Origin: Saprospiraceae bacterium
GTDB taxonomy: Bacteria; Bacteroidota; Bacteroidia; Chitinophagales; Saprospiraceae
Length of the DNA: 64,000 bases
Direction of reading: 5' to 3'
Assembly: GCA_020631355.1 (NCBI GenBank)
Contig: JAHDHL010000001.1
Location: 173,616-237,615, forward strand
Part shown: positions 1 through 8,613 of the stretch, one piece after another
Layout of the letters: each line of letters begins with the position of its first letter
Numbering within the stretch: position 1 is the first letter of the stretch
Translations under genes and position numbers: made by a program
The notes under the pieces: model-generated
What the model saw: the letters and a program-made list of their open reading frames with translations, nothing else
The model's database searches: none
What the model was told of the DNA's origin: nothing

Positions 1-2374
1 TGCCTGTTAGGCTGATATCACTATTACCTAACTTTGACTTCAGTTTCCGATTGAGTAGGAATTCGGGCAATTCCAAGTCTATTGGTGCTTCTCCATTCTT
101 ATTGAAAATAATGATAGCCACCTCATCAAAATAAACCCTGGCATAGGCCATCACATCCTTTTCTGTCCTGAGCATGTAGGTATCACCATAAATCAGGGCA
201 AGGCTATTCTTTCGGGCTTGGGTCAATTCCTTGACCTTTTCCCTCAAGGCCGTTTCTTCCTCAGCCAGATCATCGAAACGCATCATTCTTCTATTATCGG
301 GATCGGAGGCTCCTACCATTCCAATCTCATCTCCATAATAGATGACAGGAACTCCCGGAACAGACATTAGGAATGCATGCATGTTAGCCAGTTTCTGATA
401 TCCTTTCTTGTCCTTTACCTCTATCTTCCTGGCAAAACCAGCTTCCTTGGCATCCTCATCAAATGCTACTGCTCCACTAGCCAACCCCATGAATCTGGTT
501 TGGTCATGATTCCCTGAGATATTCCCCATCGTAGAATGGTAACCATAGTAGTCGAATGTTTCCCGCATCGCATTTGAAATATTCAATAGAGAGGCATCAT
601 CCTTGGCGAATACATCCCTGGCAGTAAAGTGAATATTGAAATCGAATTGTGACTCGACCATCCCCGAACTAATGTAGGATGAAATCAACTCATGGCTTCC
701 GTATGTCTCTCCAATCTGATAGATATCACGACCTTCTTCCGCTATGATTTCCTTTTTTATCTTTTTGGTTAGGAATCTCCAGAATTCTTCCGGGATATGT
801 TTTGTTGCATCATGCCGATAACCATCCAGATTGAATTTTTTCAGCCAATAGAATGCAGAATCCGCCTGAACCTCGATGACTTCGGGATTGGACAAATCCA
901 ATGTGGGGATATGCATATCGAACCAAGTCGTTAATCTTTGTTCCTCCCAAATCCTGATATTCTTTGTTCCGTCCGGCAAATCGACAGCAGTGACCCATTC
1001 CGGATTATTCTGATAAATCGGGTGTAGGATATGAACATGATTACACACATAATCCAAAAGGACATTCATATCATTTTCATGAGCGGTCCTCACTAATTCG
1101 TGCATGGTTTCATCATCACCAAAACGATGGTCTACCTTGGAGGAAGAAATGGGCCAATAGCCATGATATCCTGAATAATACCGCTTGGGTTCAGGATATT
1201 CCTGATAGGCTTCCAATGGATTTTGGGTAATGGGCGAGAGCCAAAGCGTATTCATTCCCATTTCCTTGAAATATCCATCCTTAATTTTCTGTGTGATGCC
1301 CTTTAGGTCTCCGCCCATATAATTCTGGATGGGTTCCAGCCGATCATCATCCAAGGGTTCATCATTGGACTTATCCCCATTATTGAACCGGTCCACCAGG
1401 GGAAAATACATCATCATTGCTTCCTTATCCATCCTTTGGATGTCCTTAGTATCACTCAATGGCTTGCCATATTCCAATGGAATTTTCAAATCATTCGATA
1501 AGCCATTCTCATTATAAGCATAAACCCTAATGAAAGAACGCTTCATGGATTCCGAATTATTGGGGATAGGAACAGACATTCCTGATTCATTGATTTCTAC
1601 GGGCAGCTTGTAATTCTCCCAATACGCCAAAACCTGTGTGGGTTTCAGAGTAAATCCGATCGTGATATTTTGGTTATCGAATTGCTTTGTGTAGAGGAAC
1701 GGAATGGTATTCAAATCGGGTTTTTTCACTTCCAAGAGAGAGTTATAACCACCGATGTTATTACTGATTTTTTCCGGATTAGCAGGGTCCAGAATCCAAG
1801 CTCCATCAACCACAATCTTATAAGGGTAACGCCCGGGATTCAGACTCAAATCCGCATACCATGTATTTCCCTCCTGTGTCATGGGAGAGTTATTCGGATT
1901 CCAGTTATTAAGATCGCCTACCAACTGGACTTTCTTCACATTCTTCCCCTCAGGTACCTCATATTCAACCCTTACGGTTTGTCGGAGGGATTTTTTGACT
2001 AAGAAGTCATAATTATAGCCATCTGCACGCAAGGTTAGGTTGGATAGGTATTCGGGTGTTCCATTCTTGGAAATTTCCAGTCGCTTTTCGTCCGCATAAA
2101 ATGTATGCTTGATTTTTTCGGAACTAGCTCCAATGGAATCGATTTTGAGTGGGTCATTGAAATAATCATCCAAAATCACTTCCGTCATCTCCCCTCTCAA
2201 CTGAATGGGAGTCGCAATCCCTATGATAGCGGATTCAGTGGGGATATCCAAACTGAATTCGTTCTGTTCCTCAGTTGTTTCACAAGCTTGGAATATCATC
2301 ATCAATACTAGACAATATAGCCAAGCTGATTTTCCTGATATGGGCGATACAGTGGTGTTCGGATAGCGGTTCAT
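1..2374 (-). CDS. GH13 alpha-amylase family lipoprotein (cyclomaltodextrinase/neopullulanase-like), 3' end outside window
   Basis: This is an open frame from the ATG at 2374 that runs off the left edge, with about 791 codons visible. It would hydrolyse alpha-glucans such as starch, maltodextrin or cyclodextrin at the cell surface. The N-terminus is a lipoprotein signal ending in MIFQAC, followed by an acidic stretch (ETTEEQNE) like the Bacteroidota surface-export signal. A CBM48/AMPK-type glycogen-binding module follows (VQLVGDLNNWNP). All four GH13 regions are present: DYVCNH (about 1036-1056), LDGYRHDATKH with the nucleophile Asp (codon 809-811), QIGETYG with the acid/base Glu (about 707-712), and NISGNHD (about 500-520). 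It is the last visible gene of an operon, 35 bases after the GH65 gene. The exact specificity within GH13 cannot be told from the sequence. Confidence 0.9.
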   Translation of the reverse strand, partial: MNRYPNTTVSPISGKSAWLYCLVLMMIFQACETTEEQNEFSLDIPTESAIIGIATPIQLRGEMTEVILDDYFNDPLKIDSIGASSEKIKHTFYADEKRLEISKNGTPEYLSNLTLRADGYNYDFLVKKSLRQTVRVEYEVPEGKNVKKVQLVGDLNNWNPNNSPMTQEGNTWYADLSLNPGRYPYKIVVDGAWILDPANPEKISNNIGGYNSLLEVKKPDLNTIPFLYTKQFDNQNITIGFTLKPTQVLAYWENYKLPVEINESGMSVPIPNNSESMKRSFIRVYAYNENGLSNDLKIPLEYGKPLSDTKDIQRMDKEAMMMYFPLVDRFNNGDKSNDEPLDDDRLEPIQNYMGGDLKGITQKIKDGYFKEMGMNTLWLSPITQNPLEAYQEYPEPKRYYSGYHGYWPISSSKVDHRFGDDETMHELVRTAHENDMNVLLDYVCNHVHILHPIYQNNPEWVTAVDLPDGTKNIRIWEEQRLTTWFDMHIPTLDLSNPEVIEVQADSAFYWLKKFNLDGYRHDATKHIPEEFWRFLTKKIKKEIIAEEGRDIYQIGETYGSHELISSYISSGMVESQFDFNIHFTARDVFAKDDASLLNISNAMRETFDYYGYHSTMGNISGNHDQTRFMGLASGAVAFDEDAKEAGFARKIEVKDKKGYQKLANMHAFLMSVPGVPVIYYGDEIGMVGASDPDNRRMMRFDDLAEEETALREKVKELTQARKNSLALIYGDTYMLRTEKDVMAYARVYFDEVAIIIFNKNGEAPIDLELPEFLLNRKLKSKLGNSDISLTG

Positions 2375-2409
2375 ATGATGGTTTTAATGATTCGGTTAAA
2401 GTGGACTCC

Positions 2410-4734
2410 CTAAGCATTTGCTTTCGCCCTCATTTCCACTTGGGTTTTGGCATTTGCATCCACAAATACGGGTTCTCCGAATATATGGATTGTTATGGGT
2501 TTATCCGATTGATTCTCCACTAATACTTCATTGGTATTCGTTGCCACTTTCAATAATGAATCCCTGAATCTGATCTTAAAGCTGTAACCTTTCCAATTCT
2601 CTGGTAGGAATGGACTGAATTTCAATTCTCCCTCATCCACTCTCATTCCACAAAGTCCCTTAACGAATGACATCCATGTTCCCCCCATGCTTGTGATATG
2701 GAGGCCGTCCTCGGTATCATTATTATAATCATCCAAATCCAGACGAGCTGTACGGAGGTACATTTCATAAGCCTTGTCATAATCCCCAATCTTGGCAGCC
2801 AGAATAGCGTGGACACAAGGGGAAAGGGAGGATTCGTGAACCGTCATCGGTTCATAGAAATGGAAATTACGTTTGATGGTTTCAGTATCGAATTGATTCT
2901 CGAAGAAATAAAGTCCCTGTAACACATCCGCCTGTTTGATATAACAGGAACGCAGGATACGATCCCATGACCAATTCTGATTTATCGGGTACTCACCCTC
3001 AGGAATGGCTGTCATCGGAAGTAATTCCTTATCCAAGAAACCATCCTGTTGTAGGAATACTCCTCTTTCCTCATCTTCCGGATAGTACATATTATCAATG
3101 ATTTCCTGCCACTTATTCGTTTCCACAGTTTCTTTGAAACTGATGTGTTCGCAGAGTAATGCATAGGTATCCGGAGCTGATTTCTTGACATATTCAATGG
3201 ATTCCAAAGTATATTCCATGCACCAGGTCGCTACATAATTGGTATACCAATTATTATTCACGTTATTCTCATACTCATTAGGCCCTGTAACACCAAGCAT
3301 CACATATTTCTCCTTGGCTTGGGAATAATTGACCCTTTGGCTCCAAAAACGAGCAATGGCAATCAGAACCTCCAGACCATGTGTGGAGAGATATTCCCTA
3401 TCCCCTGTATATCGGATATAATCATATATCCCGTAGGCTATTGCACCATTACGATGGATTTCTTCGAAAGTGATTTCCCATTCATTATGGCATTCCTCAC
3501 CTGTCATCGTAACCATGGGGTAGAGTGCGGCACCATCCCTGAAACCTAATTTCTCGGCATTCTCAATGGCCTTTTGTAGGTGTCTATGTCTATAAACCAA
3601 TAGATTCCTTGCTACCTTGGGATCGGCTGTTGCCAGATAAAATGGAATGCAATATGCTTCCGTATCCCAATAGGTGCTACCACCATATTTCTCCCCGGTA
3701 AATCCCTTAGGTCCGATATTCAGTCTTTCATCCTCGCCCGTATAGGTCTGATTCATATGGAAAATACAGAAACGGATACCCTGCTGGCCTGCCACATCAC
3801 CTTCTATGATGATATCACTTTCTTCCCATTTGGATTTCCACTTCTTGACTTGTTCATTAAGTAATGTATCGAATCCGGACTCATGAGCTGCTTCCAATTG
3901 TTCTTTTGCTACTTCATGAAGATGGTTGACATCCACGTTTTCGGAAGTGATGATTGCAGCATACTTATTGATGGTCAGTGTCTCACCCTCCTTGACTTCC
4001 ACATCAGAATCAGAGGATACATACTTTTCCCTTTTATGTGAATAATAGGAAACTTCCTGTGGATGACCATTCAATACAATATCATATTTCATTCCTGCGC
4101 AAACCCTGTAAGCTGTCTTTTTGGTTTCGGCAGTGATGTATCCCTCATTATTATGGATATCCTCGCTGATAGGATTCCAGAATTTTTCATCATAATTGGA
4201 ATCCTCATTCTCAACATCAAAATCCAGATAAGGATTCACATTAATAGTACCATTGAAATCCAAGGGCCTTATGGTGTACTGTAGGGCTCCCACTTCTCTC
4301 CTTTCTATACTACAGAATCTTCGGGATGATATCTCGAGTGTGCCGGCATCGACCTTGAGCTTTACCTTTCGGAAAAGAGTACCTGTCTCCATATCCAATT
4401 CCCTCGTAAATGAAATGATTTTGGATTGTGCCAAATCCAAATCCTGACCATCCACCTTGATGTCGATTCCTATCCAATTGACCGCATTCAGTACTTTTGC
4501 GAAATATTCCGGATATCCATTCTTCCACCAACCCACTCTCGTCTTATCCGGATAATATATTCCTGCGAGGTAACTTCCACTCAAAGTATCTCCAGAATAC
4601 TTTTCTTCAAAATTCCCTCTGTGTCCCATGTAGCCATTTCCCAAACTGCAGAGACTTTCCGTTATCCGATTCCACTCCGGGTGAAACCCCTCCTCAATGA
4701 CTTTCCATTCATCATGCTTAATGTAATCTTTCAT
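2410..4734 (-). CDS. GH65 family glycoside phosphorylase, probable maltose phosphorylase
   Basis: Predicted cytoplasmic enzyme that phosphorolyses maltose to glucose and beta-glucose-1-phosphate. At 774 residues it matches the size of characterised maltose phosphorylases (about 750-770). GH65 features seen: GGSTYWDTEAYCIPFYL (351-367), GEECHNEWEITFEEIHRN (412-429), GVTGPNEYENNVNNNW (481-496) whose Glu487 is the expected general acid, and HESSLS (633-638), the phosphate-binding loop. There is no signal peptide. It sits 24 bases after pgmB and 35 bases before the GH13 gene on the same strand, which fits maltose rather than trehalose, kojibiose or nigerose as substrate. GH65 specificities are close, so the substrate call is partly from context. 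Confidence 0.9.
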   Translation of the reverse strand: MKDYIKHDEWKVIEEGFHPEWNRITESLCSLGNGYMGHRGNFEEKYSGDTLSGSYLAGIYYPDKTRVGWWKNGYPEYFAKVLNAVNWIGIDIKVDGQDLDLAQSKIISFTRELDMETGTLFRKVKLKVDAGTLEISSRRFCSIERREVGALQYTIRPLDFNGTINVNPYLDFDVENEDSNYDEKFWNPISEDIHNNEGYITAETKKTAYRVCAGMKYDIVLNGHPQEVSYYSHKREKYVSSDSDVEVKEGETLTINKYAAIITSENVDVNHLHEVAKEQLEAAHESGFDTLLNEQVKKWKSKWEESDIIIEGDVAGQQGIRFCIFHMNQTYTGEDERLNIGPKGFTGEKYGGSTYWDTEAYCIPFYLATADPKVARNLLVYRHRHLQKAIENAEKLGFRDGAALYPMVTMTGEECHNEWEITFEEIHRNGAIAYGIYDYIRYTGDREYLSTHGLEVLIAIARFWSQRVNYSQAKEKYVMLGVTGPNEYENNVNNNWYTNYVATWCMEYTLESIEYVKKSAPDTYALLCEHISFKETVETNKWQEIIDNMYYPEDEERGVFLQQDGFLDKELLPMTAIPEGEYPINQNWSWDRILRSCYIKQADVLQGLYFFENQFDTETIKRNFHFYEPMTVHESSLSPCVHAILAAKIGDYDKAYEMYLRTARLDLDDYNNDTEDGLHITSMGGTWMSFVKGLCGMRVDEGELKFSPFLPENWKGYSFKIRFRDSLLKVATNTNEVLVENQSDKPITIHIFGEPVFVDANAKTQVEMRAKANA

Positions 4735-4758
4735 TTCTTTGATTTGCCGTTTAGGAAA

Positions 4759-5418
4759 TTAGTTCAAATATTTAAAAACAGAAGTAGTGACTCCCTCAAA
4801 ACCAGGCATCACATGATGGGCCTTACCCAAGTGTTCTTCCTGACCGATACCTATGCAATACATACCGCCTGCCAGTGCCGCATCAACTCCCTTGGGAGCA
4901 TCCTCAAAGACCAGACAATTCTCAGGCTCAATACCCAGTCCTGCTGCCCCCATCTGAAATACTTGCGGATGGGGCTTACCCTTTGTGGTTTTGGAGCCGT
5001 CTATCACGACTTCGAAAAAAGGCATTAGTCCTACTTTTTCCAATATGGTGGGAGCATTCTTACTCGCGGACCCCAAGCCTATACGAATCCCTTTCGATTG
5101 GAGCTCGGATAAGAATTCGGCTACACCAGGGAGAATCTCAGTTTCATCCATATCGCCAATCAATTCCAGGTACCACTCATTCTTCTGGTATGCCAGTCGA
5201 TTTATTTCTTCGTCTGATAATTTCACTCCTCCGATTTCCAAAATGATTTCCAAGGACTTGATTCGACTCACTCCTTTCAACTGTTCATTCTGTTCCTCAG
5301 TGAAATCAAATCCCAGTGAATTGGCTAGCTTTCTCCAAGCTTCAAAATGGTATTTTGCAGTATCCACAATCACACCATCCAAATCGAAAAGACAAGCCTC
5401 TATCTTTAATTCTCCCAT
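4759..5418 (-). CDS. pgmB: beta-phosphoglucomutase (HAD superfamily)
   Basis: Converts beta-glucose-1-phosphate, the product of inverting GH65 phosphorylases, to glucose-6-phosphate. The 219-residue length is typical. HAD motif I is FDLDGVIVDTA with nucleophile Asp12 and acid/base Asp14. The motif II serine is in LGSASKN, the motif III lysine in KGKPHPQVF, and the motif IV acid in VFEDAPKGVDAA. It is the first gene of the three-gene maltose operon, 24 bases before the phosphorylase. A candidate -7 box and a perfect 15-bp palindrome lie upstream (5475-5514). A generic HAD phosphatase is the alternative, but context and motif pattern favour PgmB. Confidence 0.92.
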   Translation of the reverse strand: MGELKIEACLFDLDGVIVDTAKYHFEAWRKLANSLGFDFTEEQNEQLKGVSRIKSLEIILEIGGVKLSDEEINRLAYQKNEWYLELIGDMDETEILPGVAEFLSELQSKGIRIGLGSASKNAPTILEKVGLMPFFEVVIDGSKTTKGKPHPQVFQMGAAGLGIEPENCLVFEDAPKGVDAALAGGMYCIGIGQEEHLGKAHHVMPGFEGVTTSVFKYLN

Positions 5419-5474
5419 TACAAATTAATACTAACTGATACGAGTTTTAGGCAATTCTAATTCTCTGCCCAAAG

Positions 5475-5482
5475 CAAAAATA
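5475..5482 (-). promoter_or_regulatory. candidate -7 promoter box for the maltose operon
   Basis: On the minus strand this reads TATTTTTG, matching the Bacteroidota -7 consensus TAnnTTTG. It would start transcription about 50 bases before pgmB. No good -33 TTG is visible, but the palindrome at 5500-5514 occupies that position. Confidence 0.4.
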
Positions 5483-5499
5483 GAATTTTTATTCGTATT

Positions 5500-5514
5500 G
5501 TGTCATTTTGACAC
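5500..5514. promoter_or_regulatory. perfect palindrome, candidate operator of the maltose operon
   Basis: GTGTCA-TTT-TGACAC is a perfect 6+3+6 inverted repeat placed just upstream of the candidate -7 box of pgmB. Its 13-bp core recurs upstream of the first Hsp20 gene (53617-53629). The binding protein is unknown. Confidence 0.4.
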
Positions 5515-5603
5515 TAAGGAATTTTAATTTCCTCGTTCTTTCATAACAATTGAATGGATATCTGCTAGGGATTCAGGAGATGAAATGATGGATAATGGAA
5601 TAA

Positions 5604-5634
5604 AAAAAGGGCTGTTGTATACAACAGCCCTTTT
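5604..5634. terminator. bidirectional intrinsic terminator hairpin
   Basis: AAAAGGGCTGTTGTA is followed directly by its reverse complement, ending in a T-run on both strands. It lies 20 bases after the stop of the minus-strand secreted repeat protein and upstream of the divergent-facing maltose operon, separating the two. Confidence 0.8.
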
Positions 5635-5654
5635 CCAATATATTGCTTTATGGA

Positions 5655-6704
5655 TTAGTCCCATGTTCCATTATCCGCGGCGCATCCGACAGAACAAGAA
5701 ACGGGAGCGGTGAAGTTTACGGTATCGCTACATCCCATGTCATTAGAAAAATTAACCGTACCGCTTACTGCATTCCCATCTGCGGAGAGTCCAGTCAATG
5801 TAACTGTCTGCGGGCTGGTTGTAACTGCAAAGGATTGACCATTGACATCCAATGTTCCTGTGGATGGCGGATTGGTATAGGTAACTGTAACCTCTTGGGT
5901 ATAGGTATTATCTGCTGGATTACAAGCAGATTGTGTTCCTAGTGCCACATTATCAATAGAACAAGCAGAACAAGATGCGGGAGCAGTAAAATTAACTGTA
6001 CTACTACATCCTGTATCATCTGAAAAACTGACGGCTCCACTAACAGCATTTCCATCAGCAGTAAGTCCAGTCAGGTTCACTGTTTGTGGGCTGGTCGTAA
6101 TTGCAAAGGATTGACCATTAACATCCAATGTTCCTGTGGATGGAGCATTGGTATAGGTAACTACTACTTCCTGGCTATAAGTATCTGTCGCAGGATTACA
6201 GGCTGTTTGTGTTCCCAATGCAACATTATCAATGGAGCACGGGACAGATAAGGTATACAAATCATCACAATTACCTCCATAGGTATCATGATAGGATATA
6301 TCAATTTCGGCTGGTCTACCCGTAGTCGTAATTGTAATATTGGTACAAAGTGTTTGACCAGAATGCAAAGGAATGAAACCTCCAAAGGTCCATCTAATTT
6401 CAGAATTACCCGAAAGGACCGCACCTACATAATCATCCCCACCCGAAGTAGTAATTGTTGTGGGATTATAAGAATCGACAGATGAAAATGTCCCGCCTTG
6501 GAATACGAGATTAAACCAGTCCGCACTTCCCTCTAATCCATTAAACTCAATACATAAATCAATATTAAAAGTATAGGTTCCATCACCATTGTCCATCTCA
6601 CTATTGAATGTAAAAGAAGCTTCGTCACACGCCATTAATGATGGTGCGAAACCCAAACAGACCAAAGTTAGAATAGCAAGGGGGCGAACTAATAAATTCT
6701 TCAT
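5655..6704 (-). CDS. secreted protein with two tandem 92-residue repeats
   Basis: A 349-residue protein of unknown function. A signal peptide ends near Ala25-Cys26 (MKNLLVRPLAILTLVCLGFAPSLMA). An N-terminal beta-rich domain (about 26-153) is followed by two near-identical repeats starting CSIDNVALGTQ at residues 156 and 248, each with TGTLDVNGQSF, SPQTV.LTGL and a CxxTVNFTAP ending, and each bracketed by cysteines. Such repeats occur in long extracellular proteins of Saprospiraceae-like bacteria, which usually end in a T9SS sorting domain. Here the protein stops at CAADNGTWD, just as a third unit or other domain would begin, and no sorting domain is visible. It may be truncated or exported differently. 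A terminator follows at once. Confidence 0.75.
   Translation of the reverse strand: MKNLLVRPLAILTLVCLGFAPSLMACDEASFTFNSEMDNGDGTYTFNIDLCIEFNGLEGSADWFNLVFQGGTFSSVDSYNPTTITTSGGDDYVGAVLSGNSEIRWTFGGFIPLHSGQTLCTNITITTTGRPAEIDISYHDTYGGNCDDLYTLSVPCSIDNVALGTQTACNPATDTYSQEVVVTYTNAPSTGTLDVNGQSFAITTSPQTVNLTGLTADGNAVSGAVSFSDDTGCSSTVNFTAPASCSACSIDNVALGTQSACNPADNTYTQEVTVTYTNPPSTGTLDVNGQSFAVTTSPQTVTLTGLSADGNAVSGTVNFSNDMGCSDTVNFTAPVSCSVGCAADNGTWD
5688..6239 (-). repeat. two tandem 276-bp coding repeats
   Basis: Unit 1 covers about 5964-6239 and unit 2 about 5688-5963. They encode the 92-residue repeats of the secreted protein and are also conserved at the nucleotide level, suggesting fairly recent duplication or gene conversion. 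Confidence 0.75.
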
Positions 6705-7044
6705 ATCTTCTGATTTTCCTAGCAGAATGCTACAAATTATAGAATTTGCTCCTTAATTCAATACAAAGCAATTCTAATATTCATTACCCTAATACAAGCC
6801 CAAAACACTACTGACACAAACAAGCACCTATTTATCAACACATTATACCAACACAATATTCCATAATACACCTTGGTCAATGCATAAAGAATTGAAGTCC
6901 AGTAATTGGATTCCAAAGGTATTACCCATACCTAACACTTTCTAAGTCCAGCTAGGAAATATGCTCCGGATTGCGTATTCGCTTCTCTTTTCCAAATGGT
7001 TACGGTCAATCCTTGATTTCTTACTATCTTTGCATCTCAATATT
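6705..7044. other. intergenic region, divergent promoters only
   Basis: About 340 bases between the divergent secreted repeat protein and scpB. I see no RNA gene or convincing ORF. The only clear element is the -7 box before scpB at 7025-7032. The open frame that continues upstream of scpB to 6961 overlaps this promoter and is probably untranslated. Confidence 0.5.
7025..7032 (+). promoter_or_regulatory. candidate -7 promoter box of scpB
   Basis: TATCTTTG matches TAnnTTTG and lies 13 bases before the ATG at 7045, so the leader would be very short. It places the translation start at 7045 rather than at the upstream ATG 6961. Confidence 0.55.
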
Positions 7045-7731
7045 ATGGATAAGTTAGATCAGCATATAGAATCAATCATTTTCTCTAGTGAACATCCCAT
7101 TACCATTAAGGAAATTAAGGAATGTTTGGAGCAAAGTATGGAGACCAAAATCAAGAAAGTCATGATGGAGGAAGCCATGAAACGCGTCGTGGAGAAATAC
7201 TCAGATGAGCAATATCCATTCGAGGTAGTGGAAATCAGTGACGGATATCAGTTCCTAACCAAGGGCGCCTATCACCATACCATCGGGACATTACTAAAGC
7301 AAAAAGCTAAGAAGCGTTTATCCAAGGCTGCTTTGGAGACCCTTGCCATCATTGCATACAAGCAACCTACCACTAAGTCCCAAGCGGAGGCAATCAGGGG
7401 AGTAAGTTGCGACTATTCCATTCAGAAGTTATTGGAGAAAGAACTCATAAGTATTGTTGGTAGAAGTGATGGTCCGGGTAAGCCGCTGATTTATGCCACG
7501 AGTGAGAAATTCATGAATTATTTCGGTTTGAAATCGATCAAGGATTTACCCAAACTCAAGGACTTCAATCTTGAGGAGAATACAATTGGAGATATAGCCA
7601 AGATTGAGGAGGAAGTCAAACAGGACAGTCCGGAAGTCATCGAGGTGACCGAACATCCTAACAACGAACCCGTAGCCGAATCCCAAACCGAAGTAAATCC
7701 TACACATGAAGAGGAAGAAACCGACCAATAA
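7045..7731 (+). CDS. scpB: segregation and condensation protein B
   Basis: ScpB subunit of the SMC-ScpAB condensin complex, needed for chromosome compaction and partition. The 228-residue frame begins MDKLDQHIESIIFSSEHPIT, the usual ScpB first winged-helix pattern. The second winged helix carries SKAALETLAIIAYKQPTTK and GPGKPLIYATSEKFMNYFG. An acidic Glu/Pro-rich tail (about 185-228) extends beyond the core. The start at 7045 is preferred over the ATG at 6961 because a -7 box lies between them and the extra 28 residues look unlike ScpB. The last 26 bases overlap the pseudouridine synthase gene, implying translational coupling. Confidence 0.93.
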   Translation: MDKLDQHIESIIFSSEHPITIKEIKECLEQSMETKIKKVMMEEAMKRVVEKYSDEQYPFEVVEISDGYQFLTKGAYHHTIGTLLKQKAKKRLSKAALETLAIIAYKQPTTKSQAEAIRGVSCDYSIQKLLEKELISIVGRSDGPGKPLIYATSEKFMNYFGLKSIKDLPKLKDFNLEENTIGDIAKIEEEVKQDSPEVIEVTEHPNNEPVAESQTEVNPTHEEEETDQ

Positions 7732-8539
7732 ACGTAGGGGATTCAAACCTAAGGTCAAGAAGAATACGCAGCTCCAAAACGCTAATCCTCCGGCTGAGAC
7801 TCCTCCCAAAACATCAAATCCTGATGACGGGATGGCTCTGAATAAATATGTAGCCCAATCCGGGATTTGTTCAAGGAGGAAAGCTGTGGAATTAATCGAA
7901 AAAGGACTGGTTACGGTCAATGGTGTTGTTGCAGAGAAGCCTTTTCATAGGGTCAAACCAGATGATACCGTAGAATATCAGGGGAAAGTCATCAAACCCG
8001 AAGAAAAAAAGCAGTACATCCTACTCAACAAACCCAAAAACTGTATCACTTCGCATCATGACCCAGAAGGAAGGAAAACAGTCATTGATATTGTAGGCAA
8101 GGCTGTGAATGAACGGATATTCCCGGTAGGCAGATTAGACCGAAATACCACCGGACTCCTACTGCTGACCAACGATGGCGACTTGGCCAAGAAGCTTTCC
8201 CACCCATCACATAAGGTCAATAAACTTTATTATACTACCTTGGACCAACCCGTTCCGGAGGAACATGTCAATCAGATTCTAGCAGGTCTAGAGTTGGAAG
8301 ATGGAGTTGCTGAAGTAGACGCCTGTGGTTATGTGGACGGAGGAAATGGGTTTGAAATAGGTATTGAAATCCATATCGGTCGCAATAGGATTGTAAGGAG
8401 AATATTCGAACACTTCGGTTATAGGGTAAAGAAACTGGACCGTGTATATTATGCCGGATTGACCAAGAAGGATTTACCTAGGGGAAGATGGCGACATCTT
8501 ACAGAAAAGGAAATACTGATGCTTAAGCATTTCACATAA
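7706..8539 (+). CDS. rluB: 23S rRNA pseudouridine synthase, RsuA/RluB family
   Basis: Isomerises a specific uridine to pseudouridine in rRNA, most likely 23S as RluB. The 277 residues start with a very basic, low-complexity tail (KRKKPTNKRRGFKPKVKK). An S4 RNA-binding domain follows (about 44-90; LNKYVAQSGICSRRKAVELI), then the catalytic domain with GRLDRNTTGLLLLTNDG, whose Asp is the catalytic residue, and GRNRIVRRIFEHFGY. It overlaps scpB by 26 bases, an arrangement common for scpB-rluB. A strong terminator follows. Discrimination among RluB, RluE, RluF and RsuA rests on family resemblance and the scpB neighbour. Confidence 0.88.
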   Translation: MKRKKPTNKRRGFKPKVKKNTQLQNANPPAETPPKTSNPDDGMALNKYVAQSGICSRRKAVELIEKGLVTVNGVVAEKPFHRVKPDDTVEYQGKVIKPEEKKQYILLNKPKNCITSHHDPEGRKTVIDIVGKAVNERIFPVGRLDRNTTGLLLLTNDGDLAKKLSHPSHKVNKLYYTTLDQPVPEEHVNQILAGLELEDGVAEVDACGYVDGGNGFEIGIEIHIGRNRIVRRIFEHFGYRVKKLDRVYYAGLTKKDLPRGRWRHLTEKEILMLKHFT

Positions 8540-8542
8540 AAC

Positions 8543-8580
8543 GAAACAGCCCCTACACCTGAAAGTGTAGGGGCTGTTTC
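8543..8580. terminator. bidirectional terminator between rluB and lpdA
   Basis: A 16-bp perfect stem (GAAACAGCCCCTACAC and its complement) with the six-base loop CTGAAA lies between two converging genes. Confidence 0.85.
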
Positions 8581-8613
8581 ATTCTAAGAATATTTATACT
8601 ATCCTAACTATAT

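Noticed and set aside
4426-5028. A 200-codon plus-strand open frame opposite the GH65 and pgmB genes
   Set aside because: Antisense shadow of two confidently identified genes; its translation has no recognisable domain.
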